A DNA stretch of 64,000 nt from an uncultured Muribaculaceae bacterium (GTDB lineage Bacteria > Bacteroidota > Bacteroidia > Bacteroidales > Muribaculaceae), in contig CAUBJF010000004.1 in assembly GCA_958436175.1 (NCBI GenBank), forward strand, positions 124,001 to 188,000, in the 5' to 3' direction. Within the stretch, counting starts at the first letter, position 1, and the number at the start of each line of letters is the position of its first letter. The position numbers and the translations under genes are program-made. The notes below the pieces were generated by a model that did no database searches, was not told the origin of the DNA, and saw nothing but the letters and a program-made list of their open reading frames with translations. This document shows, piece after piece, positions 26,933 to 35,080 of the stretch.

Positions 26933-27057
26933 ATAAGATACTTGACGATATCCTGAATGCGATTTTGGAGATTGATTCTTTCTTTGAGACTCGCACTCGT
27001 CGCTACGATGTATATCTGTCGGATGTGTACCTGCGTCGCGCGATAGAACGAACATAA
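26917..27057 (+). pseudogene. Truncated HEPN toxin remnant
   Basis: A 46-codon frame that begins with ATG at 26917, overlapping the second MNT stop just as the intact pair overlaps. Its sequence (MERAVNKILDDILNAILEID, then ending in RRAIERT) aligns with the first 46 residues of the intact HEPN protein (MDESIKKYLEDMLQAIFEIE ... FRKFVERN). It stops before the catalytic RX4HXY region, which is absent downstream. This fits a toxin lost by deletion after duplication of the module. Confidence 0.75.
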
Positions 27058-27178
27058 TTTGAATCTATGGAATAGTAGTTGTTGCCGAGCGATTGAAAGT
27101 CATTAGCATTTGTAAAAAGTAAGGATAGAGACAGTCTACAATCGGATGTTTTTATTTGGAATATCGGGATTGAATGTC

Positions 27179-27186
27179 TAATTTTG
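27179..27186 (+). promoter_or_regulatory. Promoter for the small barrel protein
   Basis: TAATTTTG matches the -7 consensus about 45 bp before the ATG at 27232. Confidence 0.5.
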
Positions 27187-27231
27187 AGAAATATTAATAC
27201 TATCATATTTTCATCTTATATTTATTTACCA

Positions 27232-27747
27232 ATGAAAAAGTTATTGCTTGTTTTGGTTCTTATCCTTGTCGGAATAAGTGCCCGTGCCCAGTTTTATGTC
27301 GGGGGGTCTTTGGGATTGAAAGTGGAGAAGGTTAACCAGGGTTCCTCATCGGAAACCCAGACATCCTTTATGGTTACTCCGGAATTCGGTTATAGCTATG
27401 ACAAGACATGGTCTTTGGGCGCGCAGATCGGGTTCAATATCGTTTCAAACGATGGCGATCTTAAGACTTTTACAGCCATCCCCTATGTCCGTTGTGCGTT
27501 CGCCCGTGCCGGCATTGTGGATTTCTTAGGTGAGCTTGGGGTCGGCTATGGTCATCAGTCTTACAGAAGCAATGGTGTCAGCGGTCTCATTGCGGCCTTG
27601 CGTCCAGGCCTGGCCATCAACTTTACTCCGGCCTTCGCGCTCATCGCCCGTTCGAATCTTTTCCGCTATGAATACTGGGACGGAGTCAAAGGCACTACTT
27701 TTTCGGTCAACGATGGCTTCGACCTTGGCTTTCAGTTCAAATTTTAA
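27232..27747 (+). CDS. Small outer membrane beta-barrel protein
   Basis: A 171-residue exported protein. The signal peptide (LLLVLVLILVGISARA) is followed by QFYVGGSLGLKVEK, typical of the first strand of an eight-stranded OmpA-like or porin-family barrel. Alternating strands continue (FGYSYDKTWSLGAQIGF, GFDLGFQFKF) and the last residue is phenylalanine, the outer membrane assembly signal. The start at 27232 was chosen because it begins the signal peptide. No partner genes on the same strand; function unknown. Confidence 0.78.
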   Translation: MKKLLLVLVLILVGISARAQFYVGGSLGLKVEKVNQGSSSETQTSFMVTPEFGYSYDKTWSLGAQIGFNIVSNDGDLKTFTAIPYVRCAFARAGIVDFLGELGVGYGHQSYRSNGVSGLIAALRPGLAINFTPAFALIARSNLFRYEYWDGVKGTTFSVNDGFDLGFQFKF

Positions 27748-27756
27748 GTACGAAAA

Positions 27757-28200
27757 TTACGATTTCTTGAAGGTTACGACCCGGTTGAACACGAAGTTGG
27801 CGAGCGTATAGACAACGTTGCCGAGCAGTGTCGCGATGCCGTAGCCGGAGATGACGATGCCGAAGAAACGGAAGTCGTATTCGCCGAATGGAGAGGATGT
27901 CAGCATCCATACGAGGAAGAGCTGCAGGCCATAGCAAAGGATGAAGCCGATGGCAAAGCGCACAGCCTCACGACGGTAGTCGCCGTCGCTTTTGAATGTC
28001 CACTGACGGTTGCATATGAAGGAGTTGATGAGTCCGGCAATGTAGCCTATGGCGTTGCTGACATAGAGATTCATGCCGAGCATCGACTTGCAGAGATAGA
28101 TTACTGCAAGTGTGATGATGGTGTTGAGCACTCCTACGACACAGTAGCGAATGAACTGGAGTATGCGGTCGGAAGTTCTTTCGGGGGCCGTTTCAGTCAT
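27757..28200 (-). CDS. GtrA family membrane protein
   Basis: A 147-residue four-span protein of the GtrA family, which flips polyprenyl-linked sugars or supports glycan decoration. Spans include VVGVLNTIITLAVIYL, and the charged NRQWTFKS and NFVFNRVVTFKK motifs are typical. It overlaps the TRIC-type gene by 8 bp, so it is the last gene of the pheS-nth-TRIC operon. A second, distinct GtrA protein lies in the inositol-lipid cluster. Substrate unknown. Confidence 0.85.
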   Translation of the reverse strand: MTETAPERTSDRILQFIRYCVVGVLNTIITLAVIYLCKSMLGMNLYVSNAIGYIAGLINSFICNRQWTFKSDGDYRREAVRFAIGFILCYGLQLFLVWMLTSSPFGEYDFRFFGIVISGYGIATLLGNVVYTLANFVFNRVVTFKKS

Positions 28201-28846
28201 TGTCGTAATCTTTTGGAAGGTCTTCCGCCGGTACTTTCAGTATTGGTAGCGACCAGTCATAGTGTACGGCGGCGATGCGGAGCCCTATCACGGTGACTGC
28301 GCACGCAATCTGCGGTATATACTGGGGAATAGAAGGTATGTAGTCTATGAGCCAGTATGCTACGCCGCCGGCAAGGCAAGCTGTGGCATAAATATCCTTG
28401 CGGAAGAAGAGTGGTTTTTCGTTTATTAGGATGTCGCGCGTTATGCCGCCGAAGGAACCTGTGATGATGCCCATCACTATCGATACCCATGCCGGATAGT
28501 CGACTGCAAGAGTTTTCTCTATTCCTACTACAACGAAGAGGGCCAGACCAATGGCATCGAAAAGGAATAGCGTCCTCATACCTCCGACAAGACCTTTGCG
28601 GAAAATGATTACCGCAGCCAGGGATACGAATGTAACGGCAAGGAACATACCGCTCTGCATCCAGAAAACAGGTATGCCGAGAAGGATGTCGCGCAAGGTA
28701 CCACCGCCGATGGCAGTGACGAGTCCGACGACGTATGCCCCGAACCAGTCGTAGTTTTTAGCTGCCGCCAGGCGTATGCCCGATATGGCGAAGGCTATGG
28801 TGCCCACGACTTCGATTATGTAGATGAAGAGATTGCTTTCGTCCAT
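28193..28846 (-). CDS. TRIC-type (UPF0126) ion channel protein
   Basis: A 217-residue inner-membrane protein with about seven spans and the internal repeat of the family. The glycine-rich motifs GGGTLRDILLG in the first half and GSFGGITRDIL in the second half are diagnostic for bacterial TRIC-like (YadS/YicG) proteins. Such proteins act as trimeric cation channels or transporters; the substrate here is unknown. It begins 2 bp after nth and overlaps gtrA. Confidence 0.87.
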   Translation of the reverse strand: MDESNLFIYIIEVVGTIAFAISGIRLAAAKNYDWFGAYVVGLVTAIGGGTLRDILLGIPVFWMQSGMFLAVTFVSLAAVIIFRKGLVGGMRTLFLFDAIGLALFVVVGIEKTLAVDYPAWVSIVMGIITGSFGGITRDILINEKPLFFRKDIYATACLAGGVAYWLIDYIPSIPQYIPQIACAVTVIGLRIAAVHYDWSLPILKVPAEDLPKDYDND

Positions 28847-28848
28847 CG

Positions 28849-29559
28849 CTATTCTTTGTATTCGGCCGTTCTAAGAGGCTGAGCAAGGGCTTTGGCTTTT
28901 TCCTCCATGCGTTTCTGTCGGGCATCCTCGCGCTGCCTGAAGCGGCATATGTCGGCGAGGAAACATTTCTGGCACTCCGGTTTGCGCGCCTTGCAGACGT
29001 ACCTCCCGTGGAGGATGAGCCAGTGATGTGCCTTGGCGATAACTTCTTCAGGGATGTTCGACACGAGCTTCTTCTCGGTCGACAGAGGCGTGCGGCTGCG
29101 AGTAGTGAGCCCTATGCGTTCGGCAACGCGGAAGACGTGCGTGTCGACAGCCATAGTGGGCCGGTTGTAGACTACCGACAGGATGACATTCGCAGTCTTT
29201 CGTCCCACTCCCGGCAGGCTCATGAGCTTGTCGATATCGTCGGGTACTTGTCCGTCGAAGTCAGCGATGAGCTTCTTTGCCATGCCTATAAGGGCTTTGG
29301 TCTTGTTGTTGGGGTAGGAGACGGATTTGATGTACGGAAATAGCGCCTCGGGGGTCGCAGCAGCGAGCGCTTCCGGTGTGGGGAAGGCTTCGAACAATGG
29401 TGGGGTCACAATATTGACCCGCTTGTCGGTACACTGTGCCGACAGTATTACCGCGACAAGGAGCTGGAAGGGGTTCCTAAAGTGCAGTTCGGTGCTCGGT
29501 GTCGGCATCTCGGTCTTGAAACGCTCGATGACGGCATTATAGCGGTCCTGCTGTTTCAT
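28849..29559 (-). CDS. nth: Endonuclease III
   Basis: DNA glycosylase and AP lyase that removes oxidised pyrimidines in base excision repair. The 236-residue protein has the helix-hairpin-helix LPGVGRKTANVIL with the catalytic lysine, the catalytic Asp in VDTHVFRV, and an iron-sulfur loop with C-X6-C-X2-C-X5-C spacing near residue 195. A charged C-terminal extension of about 30 residues follows. The gene sits 18 bp after pheS on the same strand. Confidence 0.95.
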   Translation of the reverse strand: MKQQDRYNAVIERFKTEMPTPSTELHFRNPFQLLVAVILSAQCTDKRVNIVTPPLFEAFPTPEALAAATPEALFPYIKSVSYPNNKTKALIGMAKKLIADFDGQVPDDIDKLMSLPGVGRKTANVILSVVYNRPTMAVDTHVFRVAERIGLTTRSRTPLSTEKKLVSNIPEEVIAKAHHWLILHGRYVCKARKPECQKCFLADICRFRQREDARQKRMEEKAKALAQPLRTAEYKE

Positions 29560-29577
29560 TTCTTGCCTGGATGCTGT

Positions 29578-30597
29578 TTATCGTGCGCCTTTGAACTCTT
29601 CGAGGAAGCGGACATCGTTCTCGGAGAACATGCGGAGGTCTTTGACGCGGTATTTGAGGTTGGTGATACGCTCGATACCCATGCCTAAGGCGAATCCGGT
29701 GTATTCCTTAGAGTCGATACCGCATGCTTCGAGGACATTGGGGTCTACCATGCCGCAGCCGAGGATTTCTACCCAGCCCGTACCCTTGCAGAACGAACAT
29801 CCCTTTCCGCCGCAGAGGTCGCAGCTTATGTCCATCTCGGCCGACGGTTCGGTGAATGGGAAGTACGACGGGCGCAGACGTATGTCGGTCTGGGGACCGA
29901 ACATCTCGCGTGCGAAATAGAGAAGGGTCTGGCGCAGGTCGGCGAAAGTGACGTTGTGGTCCACATAGAGAGCTTCAACCTGGTGGAAGAAACAGTGGGC
30001 TCGTGCGGAAATGGCTTCGTTGCGGTAGACGCGTCCGGGGCAGATGATGCGGATAGGAGGTTTCTGCGAAGTCATGACGCGAGTCTGGACGCTCGACGTA
30101 TGTGTACGGAGCAGTACTTCCGGATTGCGGCCGATGAAGAATGTATCCTGCATATCGCGTGCGGGATGATCCGGTGGGAAGTTGAGGCTTTCGAACACAT
30201 GCCAGTCGTCCTCGACCTCGGGACCTTCGGCGATAGTGAAGCCAAGACGGCGGAAGATGTCGATGATCTGTTCGCGGACGAGCGACAGAGGATGCCGTGT
30301 GCCGAGGCGTACGGGAGCTGCCGTACGTGTGAGATCCAGGGCATTTGCATCGGAGGCTCCGGCTGCTGCGGCTTCGCGCAGGGCGTTGATAGTGTCGGTG
30401 GCGAAAGCCTTGAGCTCGTTGAGAGCCTGTCCGAGATCGCGTTTCTGTTCTGCCGGGACGGTACGGAAATCGTTCATCAGCGAGGCGATGGCACCTTTCT
30501 TGCTGAGATATTTGATGCGCAATGCCTCAACATCGGCTTCGTTCGATGCTGTCAGCTTCGAAAGCTCTGCACGTAGGGCGTTTATCTTGTCTATCAT
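29578..30597 (-). CDS. pheS: Phenylalanyl-tRNA synthetase alpha subunit
   Basis: Class II synthetase subunit that forms phenylalanyl-tRNA with PheT. The 339-residue protein has an N-terminal coiled coil and the catalytic core with GFTIAEGPEVEDDWH, FPPDHPARDMQDTF, HTSSVQTR, GRVYRNE, and the closing GFALGMGIERI. A zinc-type Cys cluster (CDLCGGKGCSFC) is inserted before WVEILGCGMV. pheT is not next to it, which is usual in Bacteroidetes. A TATTTTTG element at 30618-30625 is the likely promoter. Confidence 0.96.
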   Translation of the reverse strand: MIDKINALRAELSKLTASNEADVEALRIKYLSKKGAIASLMNDFRTVPAEQKRDLGQALNELKAFATDTINALREAAAAGASDANALDLTRTAAPVRLGTRHPLSLVREQIIDIFRRLGFTIAEGPEVEDDWHVFESLNFPPDHPARDMQDTFFIGRNPEVLLRTHTSSVQTRVMTSQKPPIRIICPGRVYRNEAISARAHCFFHQVEALYVDHNVTFADLRQTLLYFAREMFGPQTDIRLRPSYFPFTEPSAEMDISCDLCGGKGCSFCKGTGWVEILGCGMVDPNVLEACGIDSKEYTGFALGMGIERITNLKYRVKDLRMFSENDVRFLEEFKGAR

Positions 30598-30617
30598 TGT
30601 GTTCCTTTATTTTTGTG

Positions 30618-30625
30618 CAAAAATA
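30618..30625 (-). promoter_or_regulatory. -7 promoter element for the pheS operon
   Basis: Reads TATTTTTG on the minus strand, about 20 bp before the pheS start. It is divergent from the rfbC promoter. Confidence 0.55.
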
Positions 30626-30700
30626 CAAAAAATAATCCGGCTGTCGAAACATACTGACTGTCGAATGTCGGCAATTCAGGGAATTGAGCCGGAAATTGAT

Positions 30701-30708
30701 TATTTTTG
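30701..30708 (+). promoter_or_regulatory. -7 promoter element for rfbC
   Basis: TATTTTTG, 16 bp before the ATG at 30725. It fixes the start and rules out the long upstream frame. Confidence 0.55.
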
Positions 30709-30724
30709 CATAAAAATACGTGCT

Positions 30725-31273
30725 ATGAAATTTATCCCTACCGAATTTAAGGATTTATGGATTATTGAGCCCCGGCGTTTTTCTGATGCGAGAGGCTATT
30801 TTTCCGAAACATTCCGTCGCGACCTTTTCGAAGAGGCTACGGGTCTTCGTGTCGATTTTGTCCAGGACAATGAATCGGTGTCCTCGCGCGGTGTCGTCCG
30901 CGGTCTTCATTACCAGAAAGGCGAAGCGGCCCAGGCTAAGCTTGTGCGCGTCACTGAGGGAGTGATAGTCGATGTCGCAGTCGATCTCAGGCAGGATTCT
31001 CCAACCTTCGGGCGGCACATAGCCGTAGAGCTGTCGCAGGAAAACGGGCGCCAGCTTTTCGTACCGCGTGGCTTTGCACACGGGTTTGCCGTACTAAGCG
31101 ATCGTGCTCAGTTTCTGTACAAAGTCGATAATTATTATTGTCCCCAGGCTGAGTGCTGCATACGTTTCGACGATATGTCGGTGGGCGTGCGGTGGCCTGT
31201 CGCTAAAGCCGATATGGTATTATCCGAAAAAGATTTACGTGGTCTCAGCTGGGACGAGTCGGAAAAGTTCTAA
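30725..31273 (+). CDS. rfbC: dTDP-4-dehydrorhamnose 3,5-epimerase
   Basis: Epimerises dTDP-4-keto-6-deoxyglucose, the third step of dTDP-L-rhamnose synthesis for surface polysaccharides. The 182-residue cupin shows PRRFSDARGYFSETF, VQDNESVSSRGVVRGLHYQ with the catalytic His, VDVAVDLRQDSPTFGRH, and VPRGFAHGFAVLS. The other rml genes are not in this window. Its stop overlaps the stop of the convergent M16 peptidase gene. Confidence 0.94.
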   Translation: MKFIPTEFKDLWIIEPRRFSDARGYFSETFRRDLFEEATGLRVDFVQDNESVSSRGVVRGLHYQKGEAAQAKLVRVTEGVIVDVAVDLRQDSPTFGRHIAVELSQENGRQLFVPRGFAHGFAVLSDRAQFLYKVDNYYCPQAECCIRFDDMSVGVRWPVAKADMVLSEKDLRGLSWDESEKF

Positions 31274-32535
31274 CTCTTTACCGGCCGGTAGTGCAGCGTG
31301 ACAAACGGTCGACGGTTGAACAGCTCGTCGGCAGTGGCGGCAATATCGTCCGGGGTAAGTATGCGGCGGTCGGTTACAGTCCGGTTGAGGTCCTCTCCGT
31401 GCATTTCCGCCTGGGCGAGATTAGTGGCCCTGGCCAGGTATCCGGCGTTTGAGAATCGGAATGTGGACTCGAATTTATTGAGGCACCGCTGTAGCTCATG
31501 GTCACTGACGTTGCCGGGCGAAGCTAACTGGCGCGCCTGTCCAAGCAGCATCTCGGTAGCACGGCCGATATCTTCGTCTTTATCAGAAGCCAGACGAGCT
31601 GACAGAAGTAGCAGACCTGGCTGTTCGCTGCCTATGATGGACGCATCGGCCTGCGCGAACAGTCCGGGCACGGGGCCGAAGACAAGGTTGCGCATAAGAC
31701 GCGACGAACGCCCGACGGCAAGAATATCGGTGATGGTGTCTGCAGTGAAATATTCTTTTTCGCCATAAGCAGCCATGGGAAATGCCATGACTATATGGGG
31801 CTGTGGTACGTGTCGGTAGACAGTCTCGGTGATATTTTCTTTCGGGAATTCTTCGTCGGGCAGACGGCGTTCGGCTATCTCACGGCGTGGAATGTCGCCG
31901 AACCAAGTCTCGGCAAGCTCAACAGTCTTTTCGAAGTCGACATTGCCCGTTATGGCGAGGATAGCGTTGTTGGGAGCGTAGTGGGCGTAGAACCATTCGC
32001 GTACGTCGTCCATCGTCACTTTAGCTATATGCTCGGGTTCGAGACCTATGGTAGGCCATGAATAGGGATGGTTTTCGGCATAGGCCAGATTTCGGATAAG
32101 GTGGGATATATCTCCGTAGGGTCGGTTGAGGCAAGTCTGCTTGAATTCCTCGATGACTACCGAGCGTTGAACCTCAAGACTCCGAGGATTGAAGTCGAGG
32201 CTGAGCATGCGGTCGCTCTCGAGATGGAAAGCCGTCGAAATGTTTTGTGCCGGGACTACATCGTAGAAATTCGTGAAGTCCGTGCTTGTCCAGGCGTTGC
32301 TGCGGCCACCGGCGGCCTCGAGCTCGGCATCGAAATCGGGCACATGTGCCGAGCCTCCGAACATGAGATGTTCGAAGAGATGTGCCATGCCTGTCAGGCG
32401 GCGGCTTTCGTCGCGCGAGCCTACGTTGTAGAGAATGTTGACCGCCGCCATGACGGTGGAGCCGTCATAAGAATGAACCACACGCAGGCCGTTGGCGAGC
32501 GTGTGGCGTTTTATGCAGATCTTTTTCAGGCTCAT
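31270..32535 (-). CDS. M16 family zinc metallopeptidase
   Basis: A 421-residue insulinase/processing-peptidase-type protein. The inverted zinc motif HXXEH is present as AHLFEHLMFGG near residue 50, and the following glycine-rich region and EFKQ segment match the family. The second half is a C-terminal M16-type domain. There is no signal peptide, so it is probably cytoplasmic. It overlaps the cyclophilin gene by 4 bp and both are likely transcribed from the promoter at 33819. Substrate unknown. Confidence 0.9.
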   Translation of the reverse strand: MSLKKICIKRHTLANGLRVVHSYDGSTVMAAVNILYNVGSRDESRRLTGMAHLFEHLMFGGSAHVPDFDAELEAAGGRSNAWTSTDFTNFYDVVPAQNISTAFHLESDRMLSLDFNPRSLEVQRSVVIEEFKQTCLNRPYGDISHLIRNLAYAENHPYSWPTIGLEPEHIAKVTMDDVREWFYAHYAPNNAILAITGNVDFEKTVELAETWFGDIPRREIAERRLPDEEFPKENITETVYRHVPQPHIVMAFPMAAYGEKEYFTADTITDILAVGRSSRLMRNLVFGPVPGLFAQADASIIGSEQPGLLLLSARLASDKDEDIGRATEMLLGQARQLASPGNVSDHELQRCLNKFESTFRFSNAGYLARATNLAQAEMHGEDLNRTVTDRRILTPDDIAATADELFNRRPFVTLHYRPVKS

Positions 32536-33422
32536 TTTTCGAGCACCTTCATCTTGAGGATGCGTATGTCCTCCTTGGGGCGGTCGGCGGCATCTGTCTG
32601 TGCTTTTTCGATTTTGTCGATCGTGTCCATGCCGTCAATAACTTCCCCAAAGACAGTGTACGCTCCATCGAGGTGTGGCGTGCCGCCGACGGTGGTGTAT
32701 GCTTCCTTCATTTCGGGGGTCATGCCGGGCGCCGGATTGGCGGCTGCTTCAGCTTCGGTCTGCTTTATGAGCGTGTCCTGGAGAGCCTGGAGACCAGCGC
32801 GGTCGCCGCGTTGCTGCATAGCTATGATGCTGTCGCGCTGAGCCATGGCGAGACGGTTGAAGATTTCCTGCTTCTGGTTGTTCTGTATGTAGGCATCCAT
32901 CTGGCCGGCTTCTTCTTCGCTTAGTTTCTTGCCGGTTACGATATAGAACTGCGAACCGCTGCTCTGTTTGGTGGGGTTCACCTGGTCACCCTGGCGTGCC
33001 GCAGCGAGGGCACCGCGTTTGTGGAAGTGCTTGGGGTAAACGATTTCAGCATCTATTTTGTAGTCGGGGCCGCCGGAACCGAGCCGTTGTCCCGGAGCTG
33101 CCTTCTTCGAGTCGGGGTCGCCGGCCTGTACCATGAACTCGTTGATGACGCGGTGGAAGAGGGTGCTGTCGTAGTATCCTTCTTCGGCGAGGCGCAGGAA
33201 GTTGTCGCGATGTTTGGGGGTGTCGCCGTAGAGGAGGACGGTAAAGTTGCCCATAGTGGTCTCTACCAATACTTTGGCCGGAGCCGAGGCTGTAGTCTGT
33301 TGTGCCATGTTGGTTGTGTCGTTGTTGTCGGCGTTGCTTTCGGCATTCTGGGCTTTGCAGGCGCACAAAGCAAGAGTCATGCCCAGGAAGAGCATGAGCA
33401 CGCCGCGAGTGATATGTTTCAT
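32532..33422 (-). CDS. Cyclophilin-type peptidyl-prolyl isomerase lipoprotein with a large insertion
   Basis: Catalyses cis-trans isomerisation of prolyl bonds in exported proteins. The 296-residue protein begins with a lipoprotein signal (lipobox LALCAC) and an acidic, glutamine-rich linker. The cyclophilin core shows TTMGNFTVLLYGDTPKH, YDSTLFHRVINEFMVQAGD and SSGSQFYIVTG. An inserted helical segment of about 90 residues, rich in Gln, Ala and Glu, then separates this from the last strands (HLDGAYTVFGEVIDGMD). It is likely anchored in the outer or inner membrane, facing the periplasm. Confidence 0.9.
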   Translation of the reverse strand: MKHITRGVLMLFLGMTLALCACKAQNAESNADNNDTTNMAQQTTASAPAKVLVETTMGNFTVLLYGDTPKHRDNFLRLAEEGYYDSTLFHRVINEFMVQAGDPDSKKAAPGQRLGSGGPDYKIDAEIVYPKHFHKRGALAAARQGDQVNPTKQSSGSQFYIVTGKKLSEEEAGQMDAYIQNNQKQEIFNRLAMAQRDSIIAMQQRGDRAGLQALQDTLIKQTEAEAAANPAPGMTPEMKEAYTTVGGTPHLDGAYTVFGEVIDGMDTIDKIEKAQTDAADRPKEDIRILKMKVLEK

Positions 33423-33799
33423 ATTGTCGAAGTGGGATATAGGCGCTTGTAGATACGGCGGAAGTTATCGTCAGAGACGCATAGTTGCGCAGCCCGATCG
33501 GCATAGTCGCTGCCATAAAGACCCTGGAGCAGGTCGGGAAGATAGCGGTGCTCGCGGTCTTTGTCGATAGCCGCAGCCACAAGGCGGCGTATTGCCGGTG
33601 CGTAGCCTTCAGGGTCGATGGCATGGAGGTAGCGCGCGGCGCTGGCAAGGAACTGACCGGATAGGTCGACACGCTCCATGTTGTCGATAAGACTTTCTAT
33701 CTCAGTCGGTTCGCATTCGCCTATGTGGTTGGCGAGATACTCATAAGTGAGCAGCCCGTCGGTATCCTGTCGTAGGTTCTTTATATCGTGTTCAGTCAT
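33419..33799 (-). CDS. Small helical protein of unknown function
   Basis: A 126-residue protein with no signal peptide or membrane span. It is mostly helical and has HEAT-like short repeats in the middle (YAPAIRRLVAAAIDKDREH). I recognise no family. It is first in a three-gene operon and overlaps the cyclophilin gene by 4 bp. Confidence 0.6.
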   Translation of the reverse strand: MTEHDIKNLRQDTDGLLTYEYLANHIGECEPTEIESLIDNMERVDLSGQFLASAARYLHAIDPEGYAPAIRRLVAAAIDKDREHRYLPDLLQGLYGSDYADRAAQLCVSDDNFRRIYKRLYPTSTI

Positions 33800-33818
33800 A
33801 TTCTTATTCTTTTATGCG

Positions 33819-33826
33819 CAAAGATA
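33819..33826 (-). promoter_or_regulatory. -7 promoter element for the cyclophilin-M16 operon
   Basis: Reads TATCTTTG on the minus strand, 19 bp before the start at 33799. Confidence 0.55.
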
Positions 33827-33861
33827 CGAATAAGTCTGTCGTATAAGCAAATTTAATTCGC

Positions 33862-33869
33862 TATCTTTG
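33862..33869 (+). promoter_or_regulatory. -7 promoter element for the Gfo/Idh gene
   Basis: TATCTTTG, divergent from the element at 33819, about 20 bp before the ATG at 33891. Confidence 0.55.
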
Positions 33870-33890
33870 CACAAACCAAATCTTATGCCT

Positions 33891-35000
33891 ATGAAAATCG
33901 TCCATAATTTGCTTGCTGCACTCTCTATTGTCTTATTCTGCTTACCGGGAGCCTTTTCGGCATCGGCAAAATCCGACGGCGAGCCTCTGCGTATTGCTGT
34001 GTCCGGTGTGGCCCATGGTCATCTCGGCGAAGTTATCAGGCGTGTGGACAGGGGCGACTTCCGCATAGTCGGTGTCTATGAGAAGGACGATGAACTACGG
34101 AAGAACAATGGTTTGGTACGTCTTATTGGTGATTCACTGTTCTTCTCAGACCTGGGCACTATGCTCGACGCTGTGCAGCCCGAAGCCGTGATAGACTACG
34201 GTTCTATCTACGATCACATGGCGACGGTCGAGGCATGTGCTCCTCGCGGCATCCATGTGATGGTGGAAAAACCGCTGGCAATGAATATGAAACATGCTCG
34301 CCGGATGGAGAAACTTGCCAAGGAGAACAATATCCTCCTGCTCACAAATTTCGAGACAAGCTGGTATGACACCAACCACGAGGCATATCGTCTGGTGAAC
34401 GAAGGAGAAATAGGTGACATCACGCGTTTGATGGTCTACGACGGACACCAGGGACCCTTTGAAATAAGATGTGGTAAAGAATTTACCGACTGGCTTACCG
34501 ATCCGGAGAAAAACGGTGCCGGAGCGATAGTCGATTTCGGTTGCTACGGTGCCAATCTGGCGACGTGGATTCTCAAAGGACAGCGACCCCTCAGCGTGTA
34601 TGCAGTAGGCAATCACCAGAAGCCCAATAAATATCCCAAAGTAGAAGATGATGCCACAATAATAGTTCAGTATCCCGATATGACGCTACAACTGATGCCT
34701 TCCTGGAACTGGCCGATGAACCGAAAGGACATGTATATCTACGGTTCGAACGGATTCATATACCAGAAAGACGGGAAACACATGACGCTGTACAAGGACA
34801 ATAAGGAAAGCGAGATAAAACCACAGCAACTTCTTCCTCCATACAATGATTCTTTCCTATATCTCAAGGCCGCTGTCCGGGGTGATATCGAAGTCAAGCC
34901 ATATGACTTGGCCTCGCTGGAGAACAATATGATTGTTGTCGAGATTCTCGATGCGGCTATCAGGAGCGCAAAGACCGGCAAAGCGATAAAACTTAAATAA
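33891..35000 (+). CDS. Exported Gfo/Idh/MocA family oxidoreductase
   Basis: A 369-residue NAD(P)-dependent sugar dehydrogenase-type protein. The Rossmann loop appears as VSGVAHGHLGEV and the family EKP motif as MVEKPLAMN. The C-terminal region fits the second Gfo/Idh domain. Unusually it starts with a Sec-type signal peptide (LLAALSIVLFCLPGAFS), so it should act in the periplasm, where a tightly bound cofactor would be needed. An ATG at 33885 gives two extra residues and cannot be ruled out. Substrate unknown. Confidence 0.83.
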   Translation: MKIVHNLLAALSIVLFCLPGAFSASAKSDGEPLRIAVSGVAHGHLGEVIRRVDRGDFRIVGVYEKDDELRKNNGLVRLIGDSLFFSDLGTMLDAVQPEAVIDYGSIYDHMATVEACAPRGIHVMVEKPLAMNMKHARRMEKLAKENNILLLTNFETSWYDTNHEAYRLVNEGEIGDITRLMVYDGHQGPFEIRCGKEFTDWLTDPEKNGAGAIVDFGCYGANLATWILKGQRPLSVYAVGNHQKPNKYPKVEDDATIIVQYPDMTLQLMPSWNWPMNRKDMYIYGSNGFIYQKDGKHMTLYKDNKESEIKPQQLLPPYNDSFLYLKAAVRGDIEVKPYDLASLENNMIVVEILDAAIRSAKTGKAIKLK

Positions 35001-35067
35001 ACCGCAAGCCGGACTGTCGCAATGCAAAGCTCAAGGTCTGCCGTTTGCATATTCGGTGAGCTTTAGC

Positions 35068-35075
35068 TAATTTTG
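35068..35075 (+). promoter_or_regulatory. -7 promoter element before the histidine kinase
   Basis: TAATTTTG ends 5 bp before the GTG start at 35081. The transcript would have almost no leader. Confidence 0.5.
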
Positions 35076-35080
35076 CACTT

